In this document: in pieces, positions 25,573-34,697 of the stretch
Numbering within the stretch: the first letter of the stretch is position 1
Layout: every line of letters begins with the position of its first letter
Source of the DNA: an uncultured bacterium
GTDB taxonomy: Bacteria; Armatimonadota; Hebobacteria; CAIYQO01
NCBI GenBank assembly: GCA_903928345.1
Contig: CAIYQO010000082.1
Span: 1-64,000 of the forward strand
Direction: 5' to 3'
Length of the DNA stretch: 64,000 nucleotides
The notes under the pieces: model-generated
The model's input: only the letters and a program-made list of their open reading frames with translations
Database searches by the model: none
What the model was told of the DNA's origin: nothing
Made by a program: the position numbers and the translations under genes

Positions 25573-27669
25573 TTACAGCGCATAACCCACGGACACCCCT
25601 ACCGTGCGCGGCGCGGCGGTCTCGCCGACGTAGCCGGAGGGCACGGTGAAGAGGGGCACGGCGAAGGCCACCGGCACGTAGCGGGCGTCGAACAAGTTGT
25701 TCACCCAGCCGTCCACGTGCCAGGCGCCGCGCGAGGCGCCCAGGTGCAGGTTCGTGACCGTGTAGGCTTTCTGCGACTGGCCGTTGACGGCGTCATAGAA
25801 GAACTTACTCGTCGTCTGCACGTCCACCCGCGTAAACGCCGCGATGTCGTGGGCGAAGGTGCGCTGCGCCTGCGCACCGGCGTGCCAGGTGCTGCTGGGG
25901 GCAAAGGGCAGGCGGTTGTCGGTGACATCCTTGCCATCGGACTGGCTGCCCGTGCGGAAGCGTGCGTCGAGCAGCCCGACGCCGCCGAAGAGATCGAGGC
26001 CGGCCCGCGGTCGCACGGTCATTTCCACCTCGCCACCCTGGCTGGCGGCCTTGCCGGCGTTGTCGATATACGACGTGCCCGCCGGGAAGGTCGGCACGTC
26101 GAGCTGAATGTCGTTCCACGCGGTGCTAAAGAGGGCGAGATCCACGGTGACGCGGTGTGAGAAGCCGTTAGCCTTCACCCCGGCCTCCAGCGTCTGACTC
26201 GTCTCCTCGTTGTACGCGTCCTTCCCCACCGGCGCGTAGCCGTTGAAGCCGCCCGCCTTGTACCCCTTCGACCACGACGCGTAGCAGAACGCGTCGGGGG
26301 TGAGGTGGTAGCCCAGCGACACCTGCGGGCTCGTCTGGTTGAAATCGCGCGCCAACGACACGCTCTGGAACGGGTTGAGCGGGTTGAAGCCTGTCATGTC
26401 CGCCGACTTGTGCTCGTAGTCGTGGCGCAGACCCACCGTGAGGTCGGTGCGCCCGTCCAGTGTAAGGCCCATCTGCCCGTACGGGCTGATTCCCGCGCCG
26501 CGCTGGGTGGCCGTGTTGGTGGAGGTAAAGGCATCCTGCGCGCCCATCATGGCGGCGAAGGCGGCACTGTAGGCGCTGCTGGTGTCCTTGTTATCCTTCG
26601 AAGTGAAGGCATACGCACCGGCCAGCCAGCGCCCGGTGAGACGCGGCCCGAAGGCCATGGTGGAGGTCGCGGGGTTGCTGAAACGCAACTCTTCGCTCCA
26701 CGCCTGCTGCTGATCCTGCTCTTTACTGCGGATCAGGTCCTGCGTGGAGAAGTCGCCGTCGGTGGCATCCTGCACCTTCCACCACTGCAGCGCGGTGGTT
26801 GAAGTGAAGTCGAAATTCTCCCCCGCTCGCGTGGCGGTGAGCACCGGCTGCGCCACGTCGCGATAGGTGTAGCCTTCGTAGTCGTGGTTCACGTGGTAGG
26901 CATAGCTGCGCACCGCGGTCAGATCGCCCAGGCCGTAATCGCCGTCGCGGTCGTTCTCCCAGGTGGTGCTCAGGCGGAAGGTCCACGGCTTGTGCTCGGT
27001 CTGCAGCAGTTGCCCGTGGCCGAAGAAGGCCTGCCGGTTGTCCAGCGCGTGCCTGGTGGCGTCGTTGGTGGTGTAGCCGTCGCGCGCGGAGTAGCCCAGG
27101 CTCAGGCTGCCCAGCGGCGCCCCGCCGAGGAGCGGGCCGTCCACGCGGGCACGAATGTCGCGCAGGTTGTAGCTGCCCACGCTCACCGTGGCCTGCGCCC
27201 CCGGCGTGCTGCTCGGTAACTCGGGGATGATGTCGATCACCCCGCCCAGCGCATTGCGCCCGTACAGGCTGCCTTGCGGCCCGCGCAGGAATTCGATGCG
27301 CGCCACGTCAAGCAGCTCCAGGTTGCTGGTGGCGAAGGAGAGCTGCGGCACGCCGTCGATCAGGGTGGTCACCGACGGGCTGCTCTGCCCGGAGCCGATG
27401 CCGCGGATGTAGGGGAAGTTGAGCCAGCGAGCGGAGAAGTCCGGCTGCGTCAGGTTGGGCACCTGCCCGGCGGCGTCACGCTCCGAGTGCATCCCCGCGC
27501 TCTGCACGGCGCTCGGGGTAATCACGCTCACGCTGCCCGGCACGTTTTGCAGCGGTTCGCTCCAGCGGCGCGCGGTCACGTCGATGTCGATGGACGCGGG
27601 TTCCGTCGCGTCCGCCCAGGCCAGCGTCGCGGCACCGAGCAGGAGGAGGGTCAACAACAGTTGCTTCAT
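25573..27669 (-). CDS. TonB-dependent outer-membrane receptor
   Basis: 698 residues. The signal peptide MKQLLLTLLLLGAATLAWA and AAAGGAA upstream fix the start at 27669. A TonB box-like IDVTARR comes first, then the plug (LQNVPGSVSVITPSAVQSAG ... YIRGIGSGQSSPSVTTLIDGVPQ ... FLRGPQGSLYGRNALGGVIDI) and a 22-strand barrel to the C-terminus (TVGVSVGYAL). The plug type is that of siderophore, cobalamin or small-substrate receptors (FepA/CirA-like pattern); the substrate is unknown. It lies 23 bp after tonB, so both are one operon. Confidence 0.95.
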   Translation of the reverse strand: MKQLLLTLLLLGAATLAWADATEPASIDIDVTARRWSEPLQNVPGSVSVITPSAVQSAGMHSERDAAGQVPNLTQPDFSARWLNFPYIRGIGSGQSSPSVTTLIDGVPQLSFATSNLELLDVARIEFLRGPQGSLYGRNALGGVIDIIPELPSSTPGAQATVSVGSYNLRDIRARVDGPLLGGAPLGSLSLGYSARDGYTTNDATRHALDNRQAFFGHGQLLQTEHKPWTFRLSTTWENDRDGDYGLGDLTAVRSYAYHVNHDYEGYTYRDVAQPVLTATRAGENFDFTSTTALQWWKVQDATDGDFSTQDLIRSKEQDQQQAWSEELRFSNPATSTMAFGPRLTGRWLAGAYAFTSKDNKDTSSAYSAAFAAMMGAQDAFTSTNTATQRGAGISPYGQMGLTLDGRTDLTVGLRHDYEHKSADMTGFNPLNPFQSVSLARDFNQTSPQVSLGYHLTPDAFCYASWSKGYKAGGFNGYAPVGKDAYNEETSQTLEAGVKANGFSHRVTVDLALFSTAWNDIQLDVPTFPAGTSYIDNAGKAASQGGEVEMTVRPRAGLDLFGGVGLLDARFRTGSQSDGKDVTDNRLPFAPSSTWHAGAQAQRTFAHDIAAFTRVDVQTTSKFFYDAVNGQSQKAYTVTNLHLGASRGAWHVDGWVNNLFDARYVPVAFAVPLFTVPSGYVGETAAPRTVGVSVGYAL

Positions 27670-27692
27670 CGGGGGTTCCTTTCGGGCGGTGA

Positions 27693-28553
27693 TCAGTTCA
27701 AATGGAAATGCACGTTCACGCGCAGGGTGGCGGACACGGGATGCCCGTCGCGCAGCGCGGGGGCGAAGGTCCACGTGCGCACGGCATGCTCCGCCGCGCG
27801 GTCCAGGCGCGGGTCGGCGCCGCGCGCCACCGTCACCTGCGTCACGCGCCCGGCGTCGTCCAGGGTGACGTTCAGCACCACCGTGCCCTCCCGCCCCTCG
27901 GCGCGGGCCTCGGGAGGATACTCCGGGTCGCCTGAGGTGAGCAGATGGGCGGCGCGGCTGACGCCGGGAGTCGTGGCGGGCGCGGCGGGGGACGGCGCGT
28001 CATCCAGCACCGGCTCGCGGCTCAACATGCCGGGGGTCAATCGGGCGGGTTGGGAGATCACCGAGCCCGTCGCCTGTACCGTTTCCGCGCGGGCCTCCAC
28101 GAAGCTCTCCGCATGACGCGGGGCGCCGGTGGTCGGCGTCGGCGCCGTAGGTACGAAGGTCGGCCCGGGGGCCGCGACAGTCGGCGCGGCGACGGCGACC
28201 ACGCCGGGGCGGGTGTCCACCGCCGTCGTAGTGAATGGCAACGGCGCGGCGGCGGAAGCCCAGGCGCGGCCCACCGGCAACGGCGTGCCAGCGCCGTGCG
28301 CGGGGGCCGTCGTTGCTAAATGGGGTGCCAGGCGCGTGACGGGCACGGCCACACCGGTGCGGCGTGGAAGTGCGGGGGGCGGCGCGGTAAGCTGCATGGT
28401 GAGCAGCCGGGGCAGCATGTCATGCGTGGGTGATGGCGGAGACGGGACGACGCGCGTAGCGTGGGCGATACCGAGCAGCAGCACCGTGTGCAGCAGCAGC
28501 GACACCGCCAGCGTGGTCAGTATGCGTAGCCGATATTGCTCCAATCTGCCCAT
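27693..28553 (-). CDS. tonB: TonB energy-transducing protein
   Basis: 286 residues from MGRLEQYRLRILTTLAVSLLLHTVLLLGIA, a short cytoplasmic part with one membrane helix containing the Ser-His pair. Then a Pro/Ala/Thr-rich periplasmic linker (about 45-200) and a C-terminal TonB domain: DPEYPPEARAEGREGTVVLN, LDDAGRVTQVTVARG, AVRTWTFAPALRDG. The GTG two codons earlier is an alternative start. The ExbBD partners are not in the window. It feeds the receptor encoded just downstream. Confidence 0.92.
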   Translation of the reverse strand: MGRLEQYRLRILTTLAVSLLLHTVLLLGIAHATRVVPSPPSPTHDMLPRLLTMQLTAPPPALPRRTGVAVPVTRLAPHLATTAPAHGAGTPLPVGRAWASAAAPLPFTTTAVDTRPGVVAVAAPTVAAPGPTFVPTAPTPTTGAPRHAESFVEARAETVQATGSVISQPARLTPGMLSREPVLDDAPSPAAPATTPGVSRAAHLLTSGDPEYPPEARAEGREGTVVLNVTLDDAGRVTQVTVARGADPRLDRAAEHAVRTWTFAPALRDGHPVSATLRVNVHFHLN

Positions 28554-28595
28554 GCGCACGCCCGTGCCTTGTCTCCCTTTGCGAACCGTTTTTAA

Positions 28596-28604
28596 ATTAT
28601 ACCA
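28596..28604 (-). promoter_or_regulatory. extended -10 promoter of the tonB-receptor operon
   Basis: TGGTATAAT on the minus strand has the TGn extension plus a perfect TATAAT. It lies 43 bp before the tonB start and after the SGNH gene stop at 28643. No clear -35 is present, as is common with extended -10 elements. Confidence 0.6.
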
Positions 28605-28642
28605 AAACAGTCGCAATCCTTCCACGGCTACACGAAAACTTC

Positions 28643-29899
28643 TCACGGCACGCGTGTGAGCGTCCACTGCCAGGTGCGCGCGGCGGCGGGGATCTCGGCC
28701 CGGGCGCGCTCGCCGGCTTCGTAGGCGGTGACGAGTTTCGCGATGTAGGCCTGCCGCGCGGTTTCCATCTCCCCGGTTAGCGCCTGCAGCGTGGGCGTGT
28801 CGGCATCGGCAACCTGCGGGAAGTGCCGCGCACCCAGGCCGTGGTAGACGCGGTAATACTGCCGGCTCGCCAACGACGCGCGGTCATCGACCGTTTTCGC
28901 CAGCCGCGTCCACGGGCCGGGCAGCAGGCCCAGGTTCACGCCGTGCGCCAGCTCATCGGCGGTGAAGGTGCCCACGGCGTCCTTCTCCACCGTCAGCGCC
29001 CACGTGCCGGCGGCCAGCCCGGTGACGGTGAGCCGGTAGTCGTTCAGCTCCGCGAGGACGGGGGTGAGCTTGCCCAGCGCGGTGACGGCTTCCGGGGGCA
29101 GGTAGGTGGGCAACGCGGCGTCGGTGCGCGTGAAGGTCACCTTGTCGGCGGTCACGTTCAAGTCGGTCACCGTGCAGCGTGCCGGCACCGTAGTGCGGGT
29201 GGCAGTGTCAACCGTCACGCTCGCGGCGGGGGTGAGCAGATCGAGGGCTTTGAGCAGGCCATAGGCCATCAGTACATGGCCCGGCGGGGCGGGATGCACG
29301 CCGTCGGGGATCATGGTGAAGCCGGGGGTCGCCGCCTTGGCGCGGGTCTCCACGTCGAGCATGAGGGTGTGAATATTGAAGACGGGCGCCCCCTCGCGCG
29401 CCGCGAGGCCTTCGATGGTCGTGGCGAGTTTGCCCAGCGTATCGTTGTAGATCCCTTTGCCGCGCGTGGGGTTGATGGTGTCGTCGTCGATGACGCCGGG
29501 GGTGAGCAGCACCACCTTCGCCCCGCCCCCCTTCGCCTGCCGCACCAGGTCGCTCATGTTGGCGGCGTAGCCATCGGCGATCTGCTGGTCGAAGGGCTTG
29601 TACTCTCCGTCGTTCATGCCCAGGCAGATACTTACTACCGTGGGCTTCAGCGCCAGCACGTGGTCGGCAAAGCCGCCCTTCCACCCGCCGGCCGTGCTGC
29701 CGGAAATGCCGGTGTTGTAAAAGACTACATGCACGCCGGGGTAACGCAGCGCCAGATAATCCATCACCAGGCGCGTGTAGATCATCTGGTCGGTGATGCT
29801 GTCGCCGCAGAAGACCATGCGGTCGCCCTCCTGCAACAGCGGCGCCGCGTGCAGCGCGAGCCCAAGGAGGAGCAGGAACAGGCAGAGGGTGCGTCGCAT
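28643..29899 (-). CDS. secreted SGNH/GDSL-family hydrolase
   Basis: 418 residues. The signal peptide MRRTLCLFLLLLGLALHAAP is followed at once by block I, GDSITD (32-37, Ser34). Block II glycine is in NTGISGSTAGG, block III Asn is in LGMNDGEY (Asn96), and block V DGVHP gives Asp199 and His202. The full catalytic set is therefore present. The C-terminal 200 residues form an added domain shared with the next gene. It is probably an exported carbohydrate or acyl esterase. AAAGGAG within the end of the upstream gene and a TGATG overlap show translational coupling to its degenerate paralogue. Confidence 0.9.
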   Translation of the reverse strand: MRRTLCLFLLLLGLALHAAPLLQEGDRMVFCGDSITDQMIYTRLVMDYLALRYPGVHVVFYNTGISGSTAGGWKGGFADHVLALKPTVVSICLGMNDGEYKPFDQQIADGYAANMSDLVRQAKGGGAKVVLLTPGVIDDDTINPTRGKGIYNDTLGKLATTIEGLAAREGAPVFNIHTLMLDVETRAKAATPGFTMIPDGVHPAPPGHVLMAYGLLKALDLLTPAASVTVDTATRTTVPARCTVTDLNVTADKVTFTRTDAALPTYLPPEAVTALGKLTPVLAELNDYRLTVTGLAAGTWALTVEKDAVGTFTADELAHGVNLGLLPGPWTRLAKTVDDRASLASRQYYRVYHGLGARHFPQVADADTPTLQALTGEMETARQAYIAKLVTAYEAGERARAEIPAAARTWQWTLTRVP

Positions 29900-31065
29900 C
29901 AGGGCTCCTTTGTCAGCGTCCACGTCCACGCGTGGGGGATGAGGTGCGCGTCATAGGCGTCGAGGAAGGCGTCGAACTTCGCGAGGAGCGCCTGGCGCTC
30001 GGGTTCGGCATCCGGCTGGGGGATCACGTGGGTGAGCGTGCCGCAGCGTTCGGCGAAGAAGCCCTCCGCCCGTCCCGCGCGTTCCCCGGCTTGCGTGGCG
30101 GCGACGGCCCACGGCCCGCCGCCTCGCGGCAGTGCGACGCCCGCTGCTAATGCGTCGGCGGTGAAAGCGCCCAGCGCCACGTCGCCTACGGCGAGCTTCC
30201 ACGGCCCGGCGCGCAGGCCGGTGACCTTTACCATATACTGATCCGCGTCCATCCACGCCAGCGGAAGCGTGGTATCGTCGCGCGTGAAGGTAACCGTCGT
30301 ATCGGCAACCTTGACCGCCGTCACGGTGCACCCCTCGCCCTTGCCGGTGCCCACGGCGGCGTCAATGGTCGCACTGGAAGCTATACCCGTCTCGCCGAGG
30401 GCGCGCAGCAGCTCGTTCGTCACGAGAGCCTGCCCATTGGTAGTCAGCGTGCCGCCTTTGTCGTAGAGCGAAAAGCCCGGCGTAACGGCTTTGCCCGCGG
30501 TGGAGGCGTCGTGTAGCAAGGCGTACAGGTCGATCACCGGCACCGTCGTCGCGACGGCGATATCGCGCACCGCCTGCGCGTCCGCGGCCTGGTTGGCCTC
30601 GCCGGCGCCTTTCAGGGCGGGTTGCGCGTCGGGGTCGAGGCACGGCGGGGTGGTCAGCAGCACCTGCACACCGGCAGCTTGCAGCCGTTTCACCGCGTCG
30701 GTGAGCGGGGTGGTGAACCATTGTTGCCGATAGGCGGCGGCGACGGGCGTGGCTTTGATCTTCTCCGCGCCGAAGCTGAGCACCACCACGCGCGGCTTGA
30801 CACTCAACACGTCGGCGTCGAGGAGGGGCGGGAAGAAGCCGGGCAGGCCGGTGGTGAGGAAGCCGAGGTTGTTCATGGGCGCCACGCGCACGGTGATGCC
30901 GCTGCCGGGGTGGTGCAACGCCAGCGCGGCAGCTACCCGCACGGTGACGCCGTGTTGCCCCACGTAGCCGTCACCGGCAACGACCAGCCGGTCGCCCGGC
31001 TTCAATAGCGGTGCCGCCAGCCCTATGGTGCACGCCAGCAGCAGGAGCCAGGAGAATTTCCGCAT
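29899..31065 (-). CDS. SGNH-hydrolase-like protein lacking catalytic residues
   Basis: 388 residues with a signal peptide (MRKFSWLLLLACTIGLAAP). Clear relatedness to the adjacent SGNH hydrolase is seen at PLLKPGDRLVVAGDGYVGQ, in VLSVKPRVVVLSFG and in the C-terminal domain. The nucleophile is replaced (GDG, Gly33, instead of GDS), the block III GxND is GAEK, and the Asp-x-x-His block is YDKGGT without His. It should be inactive as a hydrolase and may bind ligand or partner with the active copy. The start at 31065 follows the signal peptide; longer in-frame ATGs lack one. Confidence 0.8.
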   Translation of the reverse strand: MRKFSWLLLLACTIGLAAPLLKPGDRLVVAGDGYVGQHGVTVRVAAALALHHPGSGITVRVAPMNNLGFLTTGLPGFFPPLLDADVLSVKPRVVVLSFGAEKIKATPVAAAYRQQWFTTPLTDAVKRLQAAGVQVLLTTPPCLDPDAQPALKGAGEANQAADAQAVRDIAVATTVPVIDLYALLHDASTAGKAVTPGFSLYDKGGTLTTNGQALVTNELLRALGETGIASSATIDAAVGTGKGEGCTVTAVKVADTTVTFTRDDTTLPLAWMDADQYMVKVTGLRAGPWKLAVGDVALGAFTADALAAGVALPRGGGPWAVAATQAGERAGRAEGFFAERCGTLTHVIPQPDAEPERQALLAKFDAFLDAYDAHLIPHAWTWTLTKEP

Positions 31066-31139
31066 CGCACGCCCTCTGACGACCAGTATACCGGTGTGAG
31101 CGGGCGGAAGGCAAGGCGGGGGGAAGTCGCCCCCGTGCA

Positions 31140-31544
31140 TCACTCCGCGGCGACGGGCACTTCTTCATCCGCGTGCTCTTCGCGCCACTTGCGGCGTTCT
31201 TCGCGTACGAAGGCGTCGACTTCGATGTGCAGCTCCGCGGCGAGGGTGTTGTACGCTTCGCGGAACATCTGGGCTTCGTAGTCGTGTCCGGGCAGCATCA
31301 TATCGCTCATGAAGAGGCGATAGTCGTCGGACTCCTGCGCCGCCTCGTCAAAGGGATCGATGACGAGTTGCCGGGAGAGCACCACCGAGAGCCCGCGGTA
31401 GGTGGCGGCAAAGGACAGGTAGGCCGGATGCACGGCGTCCACCGTGAGGCGAATCGTCCACTGGCCGTGGGGGATGTCGGTAAGCCGACGCAACGCCTTT
31501 TTCAGCGCCATGCGTCCTTGAAACCACGCGAAAGGAGATGTCAT
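31140..31544 (-). CDS. hypothetical protein at end of minor-pilin operon
   Basis: 134 residues starting MTSPFAWFQGRMALKKAL, 11 bp after the PilW-like gene. The middle is beta-rich (GQWTIRLTVDAVHPAYLSFAATY), followed by charged helices and an acidic tail (REEHADEEVPVAAE). No signal peptide or membrane helix is evident. The ribosome site is poor, so expression may depend on coupling to the preceding gene. I recognise no family. Confidence 0.55.
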   Translation of the reverse strand: MTSPFAWFQGRMALKKALRRLTDIPHGQWTIRLTVDAVHPAYLSFAATYRGLSVVLSRQLVIDPFDEAAQESDDYRLFMSDMMLPGHDYEAQMFREAYNTLAAELHIEVDAFVREERRKWREEHADEEVPVAAE

Positions 31545-31555
31545 ACATGTCTCGA

Positions 31556-32251
31556 TTAATGGAAGGTAATGAGGGGGTACGTGCCGGTGGTGGTGGCCGT
31601 CTCTACGACCACACCGGGGGGCAGCCCCGTCGTGAGCGGTGGGTTGCGGAATGTGAGCGTGCTGGAGAAGACGCTGTTGTCCGTTTTGCCGGATTCCGTA
31701 CCGGTCGTCGCCAGCGCGATGGAACTCAGGCTGTAGATGCGCGTGACCGACGATGTGGAACTCCAGGCGATGCTGAAACTCATCGAACTCACGTTCTTCG
31801 CGATGATATGCTGGTTCAGCACCGTACCTAAGGCCGTCGACCCCGTCTCGGAGAATTCCCGCCGCCACAGGTAGGTGCCGTTATTGGTATCCACGCCGCC
31901 GGCGTCGGACAGGTAGTATTCCACCACCTTGGTGAAGTCGATGGTGATGGGGATCTTGTTGACCCCGTAGGGTATCAAGTTGGTATCGACGTCTTCGGGC
32001 TTCGGGCGGTAGACGTAGAGCGTATCGGCATACCCCGTCGGGGTGTAGATGAACGCCGCGTTGTACACGTCGCTATTGATCAGGTTCACCGTTGCGTAAG
32101 CGGGCGGGAACTCCTGGTTGATGATGCTGGTGCGCCAGTAGACCGTCCGCAAGCTGACAACGAGCACCTCGCTGATCACGCCGCCGATCAAGGCAGCGAT
32201 CACCAGCGCGGTGAGCAGCTCCACAAAGGTCATGCCGAGATGTCGGCGCAT
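31556..32251 (-). CDS. minor prepilin, PilW/PulJ-like
   Basis: 231 residues with the prepilin signal LGMTFVELLTALVIAALIGG (Glu at +5). The size and position after a PilV-like gene and a PilX-like gene are those of the second minor pilin of type IV pilus or type II secretion systems. The remainder is beta-rich and not conserved. It probably forms part of the pilus tip complex. Confidence 0.75.
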   Translation of the reverse strand: MRRHLGMTFVELLTALVIAALIGGVISEVLVVSLRTVYWRTSIINQEFPPAYATVNLINSDVYNAAFIYTPTGYADTLYVYRPKPEDVDTNLIPYGVNKIPITIDFTKVVEYYLSDAGGVDTNNGTYLWRREFSETGSTALGTVLNQHIIAKNVSSMSFSIAWSSTSSVTRIYSLSSIALATTGTESGKTDNSVFSSTLTFRNPPLTTGLPPGVVVETATTTGTYPLITFH

Positions 32252-32262
32252 GGGTGTATCCT

Positions 32263-32802
32263 CTACGTAATGCGGTTGCTGACGATCGACGACAGCACCA
32301 CGCTCTCCGCCTGCTTGGCATTACCCGTCCACGACACGGTCACGGTGACCGTATTCAACTTGGCAGCCATCCCCGGGTTAGCCACGTCGGAGAACGGCCC
32401 GAGCACGGCTGACACCTGCGCGTTGGTCATCTGCAACTGCGAAGATGTGACCGTCTGGTTCTGCGCGTTCGTCGTCGACATCGCCGGCATCGGGTAGGCG
32501 ACCGTGGTGGTGGTGCCGTTGACCGTCACGGTGATGCCCAATGCCGGTTGCGCCGTCGCCTTGTTCTGCATATAAATAATGTAGGCGGCGACGCGTTGAC
32601 TGCGCACGTCGTTCATCACCTGGTTGGCGGCCATCGTCGCCACCGCAATGCGATTGGCCCGCTGATTGGCGATCAGCGCGCTGTTCAAGCACATGACGGC
32701 GGCCATGAGGCCGATGCCAACCACGACGATGGTGACGAGCACCTCGACGATGGTCATGCCCCGACGGGGGTATTTATTCCATTTGCCAAGAATCGAGTCC
32801 AT
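32263..32802 (-). CDS. minor prepilin, PilV/PulI-like
   Basis: 179 residues; RRGMTIVEVLVTIVVVGIGLMAAVM is a canonical prepilin helix with Glu at +5, and the IGLMAAVM... pattern is typical of PilV/PulI. It overlaps the PilX-like gene by 29 bp and lies 11 bp before the PilW-like gene, so the three form one operon. Confidence 0.75.
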   Translation of the reverse strand: MDSILGKWNKYPRRGMTIVEVLVTIVVVGIGLMAAVMCLNSALIANQRANRIAVATMAANQVMNDVRSQRVAAYIIYMQNKATAQPALGITVTVNGTTTTVAYPMPAMSTTNAQNQTVTSSQLQMTNAQVSAVLGPFSDVANPGMAAKLNTVTVTVSWTGNAKQAESVVLSSIVSNRIT

Positions 32803-34396
32803 ATTGATTCGTCTGCGGGAACGCCTTCAACGGGCCGGAGGCCATGCGCGGGTCGTACTTGTACGTCTCGTGATAGCCGTAGACCATCTGCTTGGTGGAG
32901 GAGCTGTACTGTCCCAGGACCGACGCCGTCTTCACGATGGTGCCGCCCATGATCGTCATCGCACCCTTGAGGGTGTGCGAGGCGATGTCGTTAGAGATGA
33001 TCGCGCCACTGGTGGAAGTGCTGGTGGCCAAGTACACGCCGTCGATCTCCATATTCGTTGGGCACGAGGTGCCGATCTGGATCTGATACCCCAGTACGCC
33101 CAGCGCGGGCGCCGTGAGGTTGACCAGGTTATTCGGATCGTACGGATTGGTGAGCACCGGCGGGTGCTGATAGGTGATATTGTTCGTGATGACCACGTTC
33201 TTCTGCCCGGTGGTGGAGAAGTCCGTTGCCACCGTCCACGCGTTGGGACGCACGATTTTGCTGTTCACCACGTAGCTGTCGCCGAGTACGCCGCTCAAGC
33301 TGGAGATGGTGTTGTCGCTGTAGAGGACACCGTTCGGCACACCGGTATACACGGTGGAGGTGGTCCAGGCATTCGTCCCGGTTTTCGTGCGGACGCTGGT
33401 GGTATTGGCGGAGAGATTTTGCGTTAACTCGTAGATATACGCCGTTTGTGTGCTGCCGACCTTGACATAGGAGTTGACGGTGACCACCTGGTTGCCCGAG
33501 GCATCCAGGCTGAAGGCGGTGGTGACGTTCTGCCCACCACTGGTGATGTAGATGCCGGCGGAGTTGATATTGGCTGTATTGACGTAGACGCCCTGAGTGG
33601 TCGGATAACCGGAGGACGAGCCCCACGCCGCCGTTTTCTGGTCGGTGGCCGCAGTGGGGAAGGGGATCGAGTCCGACCCCAGCGTGAGCATGGGCGTGGT
33701 ACCGTTCGCCGGCACGTTGGTGAAGATTTTGCCCCAGTCAGACGCATTCTGCGGCGTACCGGCGGAGCCCCAGGTAATGGAGCTGGCGACGCTTGAGACG
33801 CTGGTGCTGTCGAAAATTTGCGCGGAGGAGGTTTTCGACCAGTCGATCTGCAGTTTGCCATTCGTATGGAAGGGCCCCTGGAAGTGCGACAGGTCAGACA
33901 CCCACCAGTTGTTACTCACCCCGGTGTCTTCGAAGTAGCCGTACAGAGTGAAACTCTGCGGCGACAGGGAGAGGATGGCGGTACGCGTGATGCCCAGGCG
34001 GGTGGATTTCCCATAGCCCCATACCACGTAGGTATTGGCATACCAGGCGTTATAGGGGTTCGTGCGCGTGGTGATCTTCGCCTGATACTGCCCGGAGCCC
34101 AGCGTGACCCAGGTGGAACTCGTCGGACCGGGATACCACGTCGTCGAGCCCTTGGCCGGTGCCGTGGTCACGGAGCGCAGGTAGGCTTCCCCGGCGTCGG
34201 CGGCGGCCTCGGCGAGGCACGTCGCCTCCATGTTGCTGCGCGCGCGCACGGATTGGTTCCAACTGTCGGTGGCGACCTGCAGGCACAGGGTGCCCATAAT
34301 CAGCAACACGCCCAGCGCGAGGACGCCGAAGATGAAGATGAAACCCTGCGGCTTCTTCCGTCCCACTATTTGGTTGTCGGGATGCACGTCCGTCAT
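32774..34396 (-). CDS. PilX-like pilus assembly protein, large
   Basis: 540 residues. The start MTDVHPDNQ at 34396 has an AGGCAGG site. The N-terminal helix GFIFIFGVLALGVLLIMG lacks the Glu+5, as in PilX/GspK-like proteins; EATCLAEAAADAGEAYLRS matches the conserved region after the helix in such proteins. The long C-terminal part is Ser/Thr/Gly/Asn-rich and beta-like (DUF4900-like). It is the first gene of the minor-pilin operon. Confidence 0.65.
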   Translation of the reverse strand: MTDVHPDNQIVGRKKPQGFIFIFGVLALGVLLIMGTLCLQVATDSWNQSVRARSNMEATCLAEAAADAGEAYLRSVTTAPAKGSTTWYPGPTSSTWVTLGSGQYQAKITTRTNPYNAWYANTYVVWGYGKSTRLGITRTAILSLSPQSFTLYGYFEDTGVSNNWWVSDLSHFQGPFHTNGKLQIDWSKTSSAQIFDSTSVSSVASSITWGSAGTPQNASDWGKIFTNVPANGTTPMLTLGSDSIPFPTAATDQKTAAWGSSSGYPTTQGVYVNTANINSAGIYITSGGQNVTTAFSLDASGNQVVTVNSYVKVGSTQTAYIYELTQNLSANTTSVRTKTGTNAWTTSTVYTGVPNGVLYSDNTISSLSGVLGDSYVVNSKIVRPNAWTVATDFSTTGQKNVVITNNITYQHPPVLTNPYDPNNLVNLTAPALGVLGYQIQIGTSCPTNMEIDGVYLATSTSTSGAIISNDIASHTLKGAMTIMGGTIVKTASVLGQYSSSTKQMVYGYHETYKYDPRMASGPLKAFPQTNQYGLDSWQME

Positions 34397-34600
34397 AGCC
34401 TGCCTCGCCGGTACTCCGACATCGACACGATGTACGTGTTTATTCCATATTTGCGCCACTTTTCCTCTTCGTGCGCCGCGGTTCACCGAAATAAAGCTCG
34501 GCGACCCAACCGCTGCCTGTCCTAACTAACATATTTCCAGTATCCTATACAGCGTATATACCCACACACCATCCTTCCACACCCGAGCGACCAAACGACG

Positions 34601-34632
34601 ACGCACCCCCGACGCGAACGTCGGGGGTGCGT
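34601..34632 (-). terminator. rho-independent terminator of the tRNA-Leu transcript
   Basis: A 14-bp stem (ACGCACCCCCGACG) with a 4-nt loop lies 5 bp after the CCA end of the tRNA-Leu fragment. It is host sequence that once ended the intact tRNA transcript. Confidence 0.7.
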
Positions 34633-34637
34633 AAAGA

Positions 34638-34697
34638 TGGTGCCCGAGACTGGATTTGAACCAGCACCCCCATAACGGGGACCAGGCCCTCAACCTG
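34638..34697 (-). other. 3' remnant of tRNA-Leu(GAG); left prophage attachment site
   Basis: On the minus strand, 60 nt run from CAGG of the anticodon stem through loop TTGAGGG (anticodon GAG), CCTG, a long variable arm (CCCCGTTATGGGG), the T arm (GCTGG TTCAAAT CCAGT), the acceptor strand CTCGGGC, A73 and encoded CCA. The D arm and 5' acceptor strand (which should be GCCCGAG) are missing: the sequence before the anticodon stem is unrelated. This is what remains on the distal side when a phage integrates at a tRNA anticodon stem-loop, with the phage supplying a replacement 3' half at the other end. The fragment itself cannot be a functional tRNA. Confidence 0.8.
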
